A stretch of DNA of 14,076 bases from the NCBI GenBank assembly GCA_030039655.1, contig JASHVC010000223.1, forward strand, positions 1-14,076, read 5' to 3'. This stretch comes from Xanthobacteraceae bacterium. Lineage in GTDB: Bacteria > Pseudomonadota > Alphaproteobacteria > Rhizobiales > Xanthobacteraceae. This document shows positions 7,668-13,907 of this stretch, piece after piece; position 1 is the stretch's first letter; every line of letters starts with the position of its first letter. Both the position numbers and the translations under genes were made by a program. The notes under the pieces were generated by a model. The model was not told the DNA's origin, made no database searches, and saw only the letters and a program-made list of their open reading frames with translations.

Positions 7668-8015
7668 TCAGTGCGCAGACTCGCTTTTGATGCCTGCTCG
7701 CAGCCTCGCGCAGACCTTTTGTGCGGTCGCCAACGCATCCCCCGAAAGCTGATTTGTCGCGAGTTGAGCGCAGACATCATCCATTGCTTGAAATGCAGCT
7801 TCTACGGGGTCTTTATCCATTTTAGTTGCAAATTCCTGAGCCTCACTAAGACAGCCGGCAACGGTCTTGTCGTCCCAGTGCATAGAAAGGCTTTGGTCGC
7901 CCCAGCGTAGGGCGTTGCAGGATTCTGCGTGGGCTGGAAGGGCCCACCCCAGAGCCAAGGTGAAGATGACTACCAGGTGCGCCACCAAAGCGCGCTTGTC
8001 GATGCACATGCTCAT
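7668..8015 (-). CDS. Small secreted four-cysteine protein, unrecognised
   Basis: 115 residues from the ATG at 8015, which has GGAAGGAAC at 8029-8021 upstream; the open frame extends further 5' but without a good start. The N-terminus is a Sec signal peptide with hydrophobic core LVVIFTLALGWAL and likely cleavage after AHA (residue 30). The mature part is about 85 residues, mostly predicted helical, with Cys33, Cys55, Cys82 and Cys102, enough for two disulfides in the periplasm or outside. I do not recognise a family. It is the first of six small exported proteins between here and 12113. Confidence 0.7.
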   Translation of the reverse strand: MSMCIDKRALVAHLVVIFTLALGWALPAHAESCNALRWGDQSLSMHWDDKTVAGCLSEAQEFATKMDKDPVEAAFQAMDDVCAQLATNQLSGDALATAQKVCARLRAGIKSESAH

Positions 8016-8542
8016 GTTCGGTTCCTTCCAGGCTTTGGCGTGGCTTACGGCCAAACAAGTGTCGAGCACAAATGTGGCGCCTGCAAGAAAATCCGTCGTC
8101 AAAGGGGTGCTGGCTGCCACCGAGTTCAAGTGAATGACGGCGCCGGACTGTCGTAAGCGGCACAACGCCACACCACGGCTGATAACGTGGTAATCTATGC
8201 GCCGCGAATCGGGATTCAATGGTAAACTCGTGCTGTTCGGACGCGTTCGGTCCAAGATTGGCCTTGTCGCGCAGTAATTCAACACACAGTCCAGTATTAC
8301 TGGATTGACGCGTGCTCAGTTTAAAGAGTTTTGGAGGCGGCTTGGCTGGTTGGGCGGGTGGAATCGCGCGGAAGATCAGCGAAATTCCGCATCTATGGCA
8401 CCGAGATTACGGTTGAAAACTGCCTGGGTTAATATTGAAAACTGCCTGTCCGCGGCAGTACCTTTGCGCGCCCGCTTTGGTTGTTTGATGACACTTCATT
8501 GTGGTGCGGGATACGAAGAGCCTGTGATTTCAGTAGTCGCTA
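8016..8542. other. Gene-free stretch with a direct repeat
   Basis: No supported gene. It must contain the promoter of the minus-strand gene at 8015 and perhaps that of the plus-strand gene at 8586. The visible features are GAATC-GG-GATTC near 8206-8217 and the direct repeat described separately at 8413-8448. An open frame on the plus strand from a TTG at 8305 lacks a ribosome-binding site and protein-like composition. Confidence 0.5.
8413..8448. repeat. Two direct copies of TTGAAAACTGCCTG, 22 bases apart
   Basis: Identical 14-base copies lie at 8413-8426 and 8435-8448, i.e. on one face of the helix (two turns). They could be paired binding sites. The TTGAAAACTG core also recalls the terminal repeats of IS21-family elements, so a transposon-end remnant is another possibility; no transposase fragment is visible beside them. 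Confidence 0.6.
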
Positions 8543-8585
8543 ACGGTTGCGGTCTGTGTACCTAACCAAAAAGGGGAGAGACCAA
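8543..8585 (+). promoter_or_regulatory. Leader conserved with that of the paralogous gene at 10802
   Basis: ACGGTTGCGG at 8543-8552, then a short variable stretch, ACCAAA and a GGGGAGAG ribosome-binding site before ACCAA-ATG. The same order, with few differences, occurs at 10761-10801. Conservation outside the coding region shows that the duplicated unit includes the leader, and perhaps that the leader is under selection. Confidence 0.6.
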
Positions 8586-8768
8586 ATGAAGAAGATTCTT
8601 TTGAGCGCCTTGGCGGCGGCAACGCTGATGGCACTCGGTACGGTACCGTCATCGGCGGCTTGTTGCTGCTGGCATAGGCCTTGTTGCGTAAAGGCAACCC
8701 CGCTCCGACTTCCACCCCCGCCTCGAATCACAGTTCGGGGGCGGTGTTTCCGCGGCGCAATCTTTTAA
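8586..8768 (+). CDS. Small secreted Cys/Pro-rich protein (paralogue of 10802-10984)
   Basis: 60 residues; ATG at 8586 with GGGGAGAG upstream. The signal peptide MKKILLSALAAATLMALG... ends in VPSSA-A, and the mature chain starts at about residue 25. It contains Cys26, 27, 28, 33, 34 and 54 with a short PPPP run, and ends RGAIF. The first 25 codons and the HRPCC region align closely with the gene at 10802; between them the two differ by in-frame length changes, not frameshifts, so both look like working genes. The role is unknown; the Cys density would suit disulfide cross-linking or metal binding. No ordinary Pfam-type family is apparent to me. Confidence 0.7.
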   Translation: MKKILLSALAAATLMALGTVPSSAACCCWHRPCCVKATPLRLPPPPRITVRGRCFRGAIF

Positions 8769-8814
8769 CCGAGCCAGGCTGGGTGCGGATTGTTTCGTAG
8801 CAGCGATGAAGCGT

Positions 8815-8993
8815 GTGTGACACCCGTGGAGTGAAGGGAACGGTCATCGCCATTGGGTTAGGCCAGCCGGAGACCGGAGGGCCGATCATTTATGAGGTGG
8901 CGGCCTTCGTGCGGTGGCACGGGCTGGATGACCCGAGAGGTTCATGTCGGGTTCGGAGAGGGGCTCGGGGTGAAGTTCCCCGGGCCTGCTCTG
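8815..8993 (+). mobile_element. Probable remnant of a group II intron (5' end plus domain V/VI-like 3' end)
   Basis: The gap 8769-9108 has no supported gene. At 8815 GTGTGACACCC fits the GUGYG 5' consensus of group II introns. At about 8931-8993, a short hairpin CCCGA...TCGGG is followed by TTCGGAGAGGGGCT, CGGGG-TGAAGTT-CCCCG and GGCCTGCTC, which resembles the domain V 3' strand and domain VI tail of bacterial introns. Only about 180 bases remain and no reverse transcriptase is present. The domain V left arm is short and not canonical, so the element would be degenerate. Confidence 0.4.
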
Positions 8994-9044
8994 CTGGCCA
9001 CCGACGCACCGAATTCCATCGACGTCTAGCGACCTGGTAGGGGG

Positions 9045-9062
9045 CGAGCACGTGAGTGCTCG
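9045..9062. repeat. Perfect 7-bp hairpin CGAGCAC-GTGA-GTGCTCG
   Basis: Stem at 9045-9051 and 9056-9062 with a 4-base loop, 47 bases beyond the stop of the minus-strand DUF4189 gene. Neither strand has a proper T run directly after the stem (plus strand reaches CTTTTCTCC only about 20 bases later), so terminator function is uncertain. Confidence 0.4.
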
Positions 9063-9108
9063 GCTTGCGCCGCCGCTAACCGCTTTTCTCCCCAACGAGG
9101 ACAAATAA

Positions 9109-9477
9109 TCAGCGTGTGGTGCACGCCCAGGCCAGGATGCTGCAGCCACCCGTGCGCTCACGGCAGTTTGCCATGGCAATGCCTTCCGCCTGTCCACGGC
9201 TACCTGCCCAGCCGGTGCCGTAGCCGTTACCGCTACCGGTCGCCAAGGCGCCGCAGGCGTTCCTGAACCACAGCACGACGCCACACCTGCCACCGCAATT
9301 GTTGAGGGCGCCTTGCTCAGCAGAACCGCGGGAGCCGTAGTCGTATGTATATCCGTAGTTTCCAGTTGCTTGCGAGAAGGCAATGGCGCCGTAATTATCT
9401 TCAGCCGAAGCGCTGCCCGCCACAAAGGCCAATAGCGACGCTATCGCGAATGAGAGTGCAATTCTGTATACGGGCAT
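9109..9477 (-). CDS. DUF4189-type small secreted protein
   Basis: 122 residues, ATG at 9477. The signal peptide has core ALSFAIASLLAFVAG, with likely cleavage after SASA (residue 25). The mature part shows the DUF4189 pattern: YGAIAFSQATGNYGYTYDYG (29-48), two SR-x-x-AE-x-x-A-(L/M)-x-x-C half repeats (49-61 and 93-105), WFRNACGALA (70-79) and Cys61, 65, 75, 105, 112 and 119. DUF4189 proteins are common in rhizobia and of unknown function; an exported, disulfide-bonded domain is expected. The start region carries GGGGACGACAATG, exactly shared with the related gene at 12113. A G-run upstream serves as ribosome-binding site. Confidence 0.85.
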   Translation of the reverse strand: MPVYRIALSFAIASLLAFVAGSASAEDNYGAIAFSQATGNYGYTYDYGSRGSAEQGALNNCGGRCGVVLWFRNACGALATGSGNGYGTGWAGSRGQAEGIAMANCRERTGGCSILAWACTTR

Positions 9478-9805
9478 TGTCGTCCCCCCATCTCCTGGTG
9501 CGCTCCAAAGCTAATCCAAAGCAGGCGAACTGAAAACACCTGCTTTGACCTTTCACTCTCTTTGTGAGCGCAAGGCGAACGTTGCGGCGGCGCCGCGAGC
9601 TGCCTCGTATTGCAGGAAGTCACTTGTTAAGTCCTACTCTGAGCGAAATACTGAAGAGACTTCACCGATCGAACGGAACCTAACCTGTTATCACCATTCG
9701 TCATTGTGGTTAGTGGGGACAGCTTCTCCCCAGAGATTGACCATCCCGGCTCATCCTCAAACGATTCTAATTTGCATTAGCTGCGTCTCCGGTCGCTTGA
9801 GATCA

Positions 9806-10456
9806 ATGAAGGACCTCGTGAGCACTCTCCAGTCCTGGTGGAGCACCAGTCAGTCCTGGCAAATCGACATTGCGGCTTTCCCGTATGGCGTCAGGTTGGA
9901 AAAAGCATTGTTCTTAGCCGTCGTTCTTTACTTCGCCCTCAAGATCATCGGACTGGTGAACGGGATCAGAGGGACTGAGACATGGTCAGTGCATGTCAGA
10001 ACCGGCAACGGCCACGAAGGCAAAGTGCGCCTGCCGAGGACGGTTGACGGCTCAAAATATAACGATCGAAGCGGCACTGTTGAATTCCGTGAACTGCCAT
10101 CCTCAAGCCGGGCATGGTGGAAAAAGTTGCTCGGCGTGGGCCGACCAAAATTGCTTTACAGCGATGATTGCGTCTTTTCCGTGCCGCTTGCCGGTCCGAA
10201 ACTCGAAGGCTTGGTTCACGTCGATCAGGAGATGGCGGAGAAGATCGCAACGGCCATTCATGGTGGCGAGTTAGAGGGCAGCAATACCCAAGTTCAGACA
10301 ATTCTCATACAAACGACACTCAATGTCACCGCCCGAAGAACCAACAGCATCAAATTCCTGCTGAACCATCCGGATCCCACGCTGAAAACCACAGCCTGGG
10401 TAGTTCTCGTCACTACGCTATTCGAGATATTTCGTAGCCTTATCTTTGAAGTGTGA
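9806..10456 (+). CDS. Hypothetical membrane protein with two predicted TM segments
   Basis: 216 residues from the ATG at 9806, the first Met giving a protein-like N-terminus; the frame is open back to 9545 but that part looks non-coding, and the ribosome-binding site (TTGAGA) is weak. A hydrophobic segment spans about 34-52 (LFLAVVLYFALKIIGLV) and another about 195-214 near the C-terminus. The approximately 140-residue middle is hydrophilic, with WSVHVRTGNGHEGKVRLP and a helical MAEKIATAIHGGELEG stretch. I do not recognise a family. It is the only non-exported protein inside the small secreted-protein cluster. The start and the function are both uncertain. Confidence 0.55.
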   Translation: MKDLVSTLQSWWSTSQSWQIDIAAFPYGVRLEKALFLAVVLYFALKIIGLVNGIRGTETWSVHVRTGNGHEGKVRLPRTVDGSKYNDRSGTVEFRELPSSSRAWWKKLLGVGRPKLLYSDDCVFSVPLAGPKLEGLVHVDQEMAEKIATAIHGGELEGSNTQVQTILIQTTLNVTARRTNSIKFLLNHPDPTLKTTAWVVLVTTLFEIFRSLIFEV

Positions 10457-10760
10457 GGCTTTGGCGGGGCCCAGGTTCTGAAGCTTTCCCGATGGCTTGT
10501 CAGATGTTTGAGCCTCGCCTTTGCCGCGGCGGGACAGGAGCTTTTCCCGCTGCTGGTGCCGTGAGTGGAAACGAGGAGCTTGCAAAAACAAATTCCGCGA
10601 GGTCGATCGGAAACGAAAGCGGGCAGGGAATACGCAGCTCAGTTTGACGTTGATTGATGCGCAGGATTTTCTTTGCTTTTTGGCGGTGTCGCGCGCATTT
10701 CTAATATTAACGTTGTCTGGACCCTTCTTGCTCGAGTTCCTGCCCGGCGGTAATAAACCG
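10457..10760 (+). promoter_or_regulatory. Gene-free stretch with a candidate promoter (TTGGCG 10680-10685, TAATAT 10702-10707)
   Basis: No gene is supported here. TTGGCG and TAATAT are 16 bases apart and would start a transcript near 10714, giving a leader of roughly 90 bases for the gene at 10802. A second candidate -10, TATACT at 10775-10780, has no good -35. The minus-strand frame across this region has Arg/Lys/Ser-rich, non-protein-like composition. Confidence 0.3.
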
Positions 10761-10801
10761 ACGGTTGCGGCGTGTATACTTGACCAAAGGGGAAGGACCA
10801 A
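10761..10801 (+). promoter_or_regulatory. Leader conserved with that of the paralogous gene at 8586
   Basis: ACGGTTGCGG at 10761-10770, then GTGTATACTTGACCAAA and GGGGAAGGACCAA before the ATG. It matches 8543-8585 in order and in most positions, including the unusual ACCAA directly before ATG. Confidence 0.6.
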
Positions 10802-10984
10802 ATGAAGACAGTTCTGTTGAGTACCTTGGCGGCTGTAACGCTGATGGCGCTTAGTACGGTACCGTCATCGGCGGCCTGTTGCTACCACTGGCGCTGCTGC
10901 CATTGCCGTCCTTGTTGCGCGCCACCACCTCCACCGCCGCCTCCTTGTGGCTGTTGCGGCCTGCCGCGCGGATACATCTTTTAA
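10802..10984 (+). CDS. Small secreted Cys/Pro-rich protein (paralogue of 8586-8768)
   Basis: 60 residues, ATG at 10802 with GGGGAAGG upstream. The signal peptide MKTVLLSTLAAVTLMALS... ends in VPSSA-A like its paralogue. The mature chain of about 35 residues has ten cysteines (26, 27, 32, 33, 35, 38, 39, 49, 51, 52), an eight-proline run (41-48) and ends GLPRGYIF. The layout is Cys cluster, polyproline linker, Cys cluster, aromatic tail. It could be a disulfide-rich or metal-binding exported peptide; no family is recognised. Both coding sequence and leader are shared with the copy 2.2 kb upstream, so they arose by duplication. Confidence 0.75.
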   Translation: MKTVLLSTLAAVTLMALSTVPSSAACCYHWRCCHCRPCCAPPPPPPPPCGCCGLPRGYIF

Positions 10985-10995
10985 AGAAGTCCAAT

Positions 10996-11042
10996 CCCGA
11001 GCCAGGCGATCTCTATCACGAGGCCTTTCGCTCTGGCTCGGG
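10996..11042. repeat. Perfect 10-bp inverted repeat CCCGAGCCAG / CTGGCTCGGG with 27-base loop
   Basis: Arms at 10996-11005 and 11033-11042, directly after the Cys/Pro-rich gene. The left arm (CGAGCCAGGC) also follows the paralogue, at 8770-8779, where the right arm is missing. No T run follows, so it may be a processing or stability hairpin and not a simple terminator. Confidence 0.6.
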
Positions 11043-11146
11043 CCGTGCCTCATTAGTTTGCAAGAAGTCGTGACAGGGCGGAGGAAGGTCGACGCCGGCC
11101 GTCGAATTGAACGTGCGTAACGTGAGAACTTAACGGTTCGAAACCG

Positions 11147-11539
11147 CTATCCGCGCCTGGAGGCCCCCCAACTTCCCTCGCATTCGCCGCCCGAAGTTCT
11201 CCACCAGCCGCCGCCGGACGTGGCATGGAGCCGGCCATAACCGACCGCACTGCCCATGCTGTTGCTCACCGTCACAACGGTTCCTCCGCTGCTACTGACC
11301 GAACCGTCAAGTGAATAGTCGCCTCCTCCACCTTCCACCCGCCCCCCGATGATGCGGACTGCAACGCGGTAGCTGTTGCAAGACCCGGACGAGGTGCTGA
11401 TCACTACGCTCCAAAGCCCATCGAATGAACTGGATCGGCCGTCCAAGGAGTGCTTGCGCGCATCTGCCGGCTTCCCCGCCGCCGCCACGAGCAGGACCGC
11501 GACCGCGCCCGCGGCGAGAAGGCTCCAAAATTTCTTCAT
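11147..11539 (-). CDS. Small secreted Gly/Ser-rich protein with two cysteines, rhizobial type
   Basis: 130 residues from the ATG at 11539; a longer open frame upstream has no protein-like sequence. The signal peptide (MKKFWSLLAAGAVAVLLVAA) has likely cleavage after ADA (residue 27). The mature part has FDGLWSVVISTSSGSC (39-54), YRVAVRIIGGRVEG (57-70), several glycine-rich beta-strand-like segments and WWRTSGGECEGSW (112-124). Cys54 and Cys120 may form one disulfide. Proteins with this FDG-x-WSV...VRI-x-x-GRV...C-x-GxW pattern are common in Bradyrhizobium, without known function. It is read in the same direction as the DUF4189-like gene but lies beyond that gene's terminator. Confidence 0.75.
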   Translation of the reverse strand: MKKFWSLLAAGAVAVLLVAAAGKPADARKHSLDGRSSSFDGLWSVVISTSSGSCNSYRVAVRIIGGRVEGGGGDYSLDGSVSSSGGTVVTVSNSMGSAVGYGRLHATSGGGWWRTSGGECEGSWGASRRG

Positions 11540-11757
11540 CTCTTTGGCCTCGCTGTTATCGATGATTTCAGCCGTGAGGCTACCAACGATTGTGACCGTA
11601 TTCAATGATTGTGGAAAACGAATTTTTCTGAATGTGCGACGTGCGAGATATCCCCAGCATCGCTTCGGCTTCTGCACCCGTATTTTCCTCGAAACTTCCG
11701 TGCACAAGTTTTTGCATTTGGTTGCTAACGTCATCGGCGACCAACGAAAACCCGCTT

Positions 11758-11790
11758 GAAAAGAATGAAGCCGCCAAGCGAGGCGGCCTC
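11758..11790 (-). terminator. Rho-independent terminator of the DUF4189-like gene
   Basis: On the minus strand GAGGCCGCC pairs with GGCGGCTTC (nine pairs, one of them G-T) around TCGCTT, followed by ATTCTTTTC. It begins 20 bases after the stop at 11811. The following stretch down to 11540 contains no supported gene and must carry the promoter of the gene at 11539. Confidence 0.65.
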
Positions 11791-11810
11791 GGCGTTGCAA
11801 TTATTGATAA

Positions 11811-12113
11811 TCAGCACTTTGGCTGGCCTGGGCCACCGCACTTCACAGTATCGGGACCGGCCGGATGCCACAACGCATCCGCCTGGGCCTCTGAATCGAC
11901 GTTAGCGCTGCAGCCGATGATGCGGCAATGGTGGCCGCCCGCTCTTTTGCACTCGTCCAAAGCGCCTTTCGAAGCCTCAGCCTTAGTGTTGAAACTCCAA
12001 GTCCTACCCTGGGCCCCTTTGCCCTGCGATCCACATCCCCATCCTGCCCATGCGGGCGCGCTGGTAGCTGCCAGAACGAGGACACTCGTCAGAATGATCA
12101 GGTGTTTATGCAT
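11811..12113 (-). CDS. Small secreted six-cysteine protein, DUF4189-like
   Basis: 100 residues from the ATG at 12113, preceded by GAGGGGACGACA. The signal peptide has core LIILTSVLVLAA with cleavage after AWA (residue 23). The mature part has W-S-F-N-T-K-A-E-A-S-K-G-A-L-D-E-C (39-55), then C63 and C68, which parallels the S-x-x-A-x-x-GAL-x-x-C half repeat of the DUF4189 protein at 9109-9477. Cysteines are 27, 55, 63, 68, 92 and 100, the last at the C-terminus. It is shorter than normal DUF4189 proteins and lacks the N-terminal YGAIAFS part, so it is a divergent or reduced member. The start block GGGGACGACAATG is identical to that of the other gene. Confidence 0.75.
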   Translation of the reverse strand: MHKHLIILTSVLVLAATSAPAWAGWGCGSQGKGAQGRTWSFNTKAEASKGALDECKRAGGHHCRIIGCSANVDSEAQADALWHPAGPDTVKCGGPGQPKC

Positions 12114-12380
12114 TGTCGTCCCCTCAGGTTTCGCCGCGCTTGCCCTATCGCGCCGGCGGACAGGAACTGCAATGCGTGGCAGTAAGTTGTGCCCGTTCTG
12201 CACACGCGGCTTGAAAGGCCGCGCTGTAGTTGACGTGCAGGATTCGCGGGTTGCCGCGAACCGGATGCCGAAGGAGATCGCGCTCTGCTACTGCAGTACC
12301 TTCGCCGCCGTGCAGCGTCTGCGCTTCTTCGCATGCTGGCCAGGGCCAGCGCCAACGTGATCGGCCTGCAAGGCTTAGGG
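12114..12380. other. Intergenic region with two small hairpins
   Basis: No supported gene. It must contain the promoter of the gene at 12113 and the end of the ABC transporter transcript. Two stems are visible: CGCGGC-TTGAAAG-GCCGCG at 12205-12223 and TTCGCGG-GTTG-CCGCGAA at 12243-12260. Neither is followed by a T run on either strand. Confidence 0.45.
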
Positions 12381-13136
12381 TCACGCAGTAGGGGGTTCGA
12401 GCAATTCGAGCCGCACGCGCGTGACGAGGTCGGTGATGTACGGATCGTTTCGTCTGCGCGGCCGTTCGGCGGTAATCGGTATCCTGGCCGCAAGCCGCCC
12501 AGGCTGACCCATGACGGCGACGATCTCGTCAGCCAGATAGACGGCCTCGTCGATAGAATGTGTCACGAACAGAACGGTCTTCTGCGTTGCGTCGTGAATG
12601 CGCGCGAGCTCATCCTGCAATCCCTCGCGTGTGATTGCGTCAAGCGCGGCAAAAGGCTCGTCCATGAGCAGGATATCGGGATCAACCGCAAGCGCCCGCG
12701 CGAGCGCAACGCGCTGCCGCTGACCACCCGAAAGTTCGTGCGGATATCGCTCGTCAAATCTTGACAAGCCGACCAGTGCGAGGGAGCTCGCGGCTCTGTC
12801 CTGCCGCTCCGCGGCTTTGAGCTGACCGCGTTCCAAACCAAACTCGACGTTGCGTCTGACGGTGCGCCACGGCAGCAGCCGTGCATCCTGAAACACGAGC
12901 GCCACCGGCAGCGGTTTGTCGCTCTGCTCTGTTTCTATCGTGACCTTCCCGGTGCTCGGCGGCAGCAAGCCCGCTACAACGCGCAGCAAGCTCGATTTGC
13001 CCACGCCCGAGGGTCCCAGAATGGCGACAAAGCGGCCCGCGGGTACCTCGAGGTTCAGATCGCGCAAGACCTCGGTGGATGCTCCATCGCGCGCGAAGGT
13101 AAGCCCGATATGTTCGAGCTTGATTATTCCTTCCAT
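12381..13136 (-). CDS. ABC transporter ATP-binding protein, nitrate/sulfonate/taurine family (SsuB/TauB-like)
   Basis: 251 residues, ATG at 13136. All ATPase motifs are present: Walker A GPSGVGKS (41-48), Q-loop Gln83 in VFQDARLLPW, signature LSGGQ (135-139), Walker B ILLMDEP (155-161) and switch His193 in VTHSIDEA. The QDxRLLPW Q-loop and HSIDEAVYLADEI are typical of the NitT/TauT importer family. The protein powers the import complex at the inner face of the cytoplasmic membrane. It overlaps the permease gene by 13 bases, showing translational coupling. Sulfonate, taurine, nitrate, riboflavin-precursor and aromatic-acid importers all use this type, so the substrate is open. Confidence 0.93.
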   Translation of the reverse strand: MEGIIKLEHIGLTFARDGASTEVLRDLNLEVPAGRFVAILGPSGVGKSSLLRVVAGLLPPSTGKVTIETEQSDKPLPVALVFQDARLLPWRTVRRNVEFGLERGQLKAAERQDRAASSLALVGLSRFDERYPHELSGGQRQRVALARALAVDPDILLMDEPFAALDAITREGLQDELARIHDATQKTVLFVTHSIDEAVYLADEIVAVMGQPGRLAARIPITAERPRRRNDPYITDLVTRVRLELLEPPTA

Positions 13137-13876
13137 CGGAGCAACCGGGACTGAATTGCCACAAAGAGCGTGTCGAGAATCCCGTAAAGCGCCGCCATGG
13201 TTGCCATGTAGATCACGACGATATCGCTCGCGAGCAGGTTCGACGCTTGCATCATGCGCTGTCCGAGCCCCGGCACGCCAAAGATTTCCGCCGCCACCAC
13301 CGCCATCCAGGCCTGCCCAAGCGCCGTGCGCAAGCCGGCGAGAATGCCCGGTGCCGAAGCCGGCAAAATGACTTTGACGAGCTTCTGGTCTGCGCGGCGA
13401 AAGCCGAAAGCATCGGCAAGCTCGATCAGATCACGATCGACCGCGCGCACGGCGCCCAGCGCTGCGAAATAGGAAATCCAGAAAACCCCGATGCCGATGA
13501 TGAAGACCGCCGCCTTCGGATCGATGCCGAACCACAGGATTGCGAATGGCACCCAGGCAAGCCCTGGGATCGGTCGCAGCACCCGCACGACCCACGCAAG
13601 CGTTGCCTCCAGGGTAACCGACATTCCGGTCGCGACGCCGAGCGAGACCCCGAGCAGGCAGCCAAGGAAGAGGCCGGCGAGATAATGCTGCAGACTGGTT
13701 ATAAGCGATGAGAACCAGATGCCCGAATTTAGTTCGCGCAGGAACGCGCGCGGCAGCGCGCTGGGCGGCGGCAGCACCGACGCCGAGACAAACCCGAGTG
13801 TCGGGGCCAACTGCCAAACCGCGAGAAAGATCAGAAAACCCAGAGCGGCGAGCGCGACCCGCTGCGTGCGTTTCAC
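13124..13876 (-). CDS. ABC transporter permease, SsuC/TauC-like
   Basis: 250 residues from a GTG at 13876; an in-frame stop lies six codons upstream and no better start is visible, though the ribosome-binding site is weak. It has a first TM helix at about 9-26 and a further set between about 60 and 235, six in all as usual. The cytoplasmic EAA-type loop is ELADAFGFRRADQKLVKVIL then PASAPGILAGLR (about 152-183), which docks on the ATPase. The gene sits between the binding protein (31-base gap) and the ATPase (13-base overlap) in one operon. The family is certain; the substrate is not. Confidence 0.92.
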   Translation of the reverse strand: MKRTQRVALAALGFLIFLAVWQLAPTLGFVSASVLPPPSALPRAFLRELNSGIWFSSLITSLQHYLAGLFLGCLLGVSLGVATGMSVTLEATLAWVVRVLRPIPGLAWVPFAILWFGIDPKAAVFIIGIGVFWISYFAALGAVRAVDRDLIELADAFGFRRADQKLVKVILPASAPGILAGLRTALGQAWMAVVAAEIFGVPGLGQRMMQASNLLASDIVVIYMATMAALYGILDTLFVAIQSRLLRWKE

Positions 13877-13907
13877 CTCAAGAGCCGTTCGGCATCAATT
13901 CGCCGCC

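Noticed and set aside
9682..9716. GGAAC followed later by CGTC, considered as an EcfG general-stress promoter
   Set aside because: The spacer is about 19 bases and the second box is not CGTT, so it does not meet the usual pattern.
10418..10801. 127-codon minus-strand open frame
   Set aside because: Highly basic and low in hydrophobic periodicity; it overlaps the end of the membrane-protein gene and the conserved leader of the next gene.
11135..11145. GGTTCGAAACC, resembling a tRNA T-arm
   Set aside because: No matching D-arm, anticodon arm or full acceptor stem upstream, and it abuts the 3' end of a coding gene; taken as chance.
11580..11777. 65-codon minus-strand open frame
   Set aside because: Its TTG start lies in the terminator hairpin, there is no ribosome-binding site, and the internal ATG also lacks one.
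11632..12360. 242-codon plus-strand open frame
   Set aside because: Antisense to the DUF4189-like gene, which has a signal peptide, start block and terminator of its own.
12098..12493. Minus-strand open frames in the gap before the ABC ATPase stop
   Set aside because: Arg/Ser/Cys-rich with no homology that I recognise; they overlap the 3' end of the ATPase gene and the start of the DUF4189-like gene.
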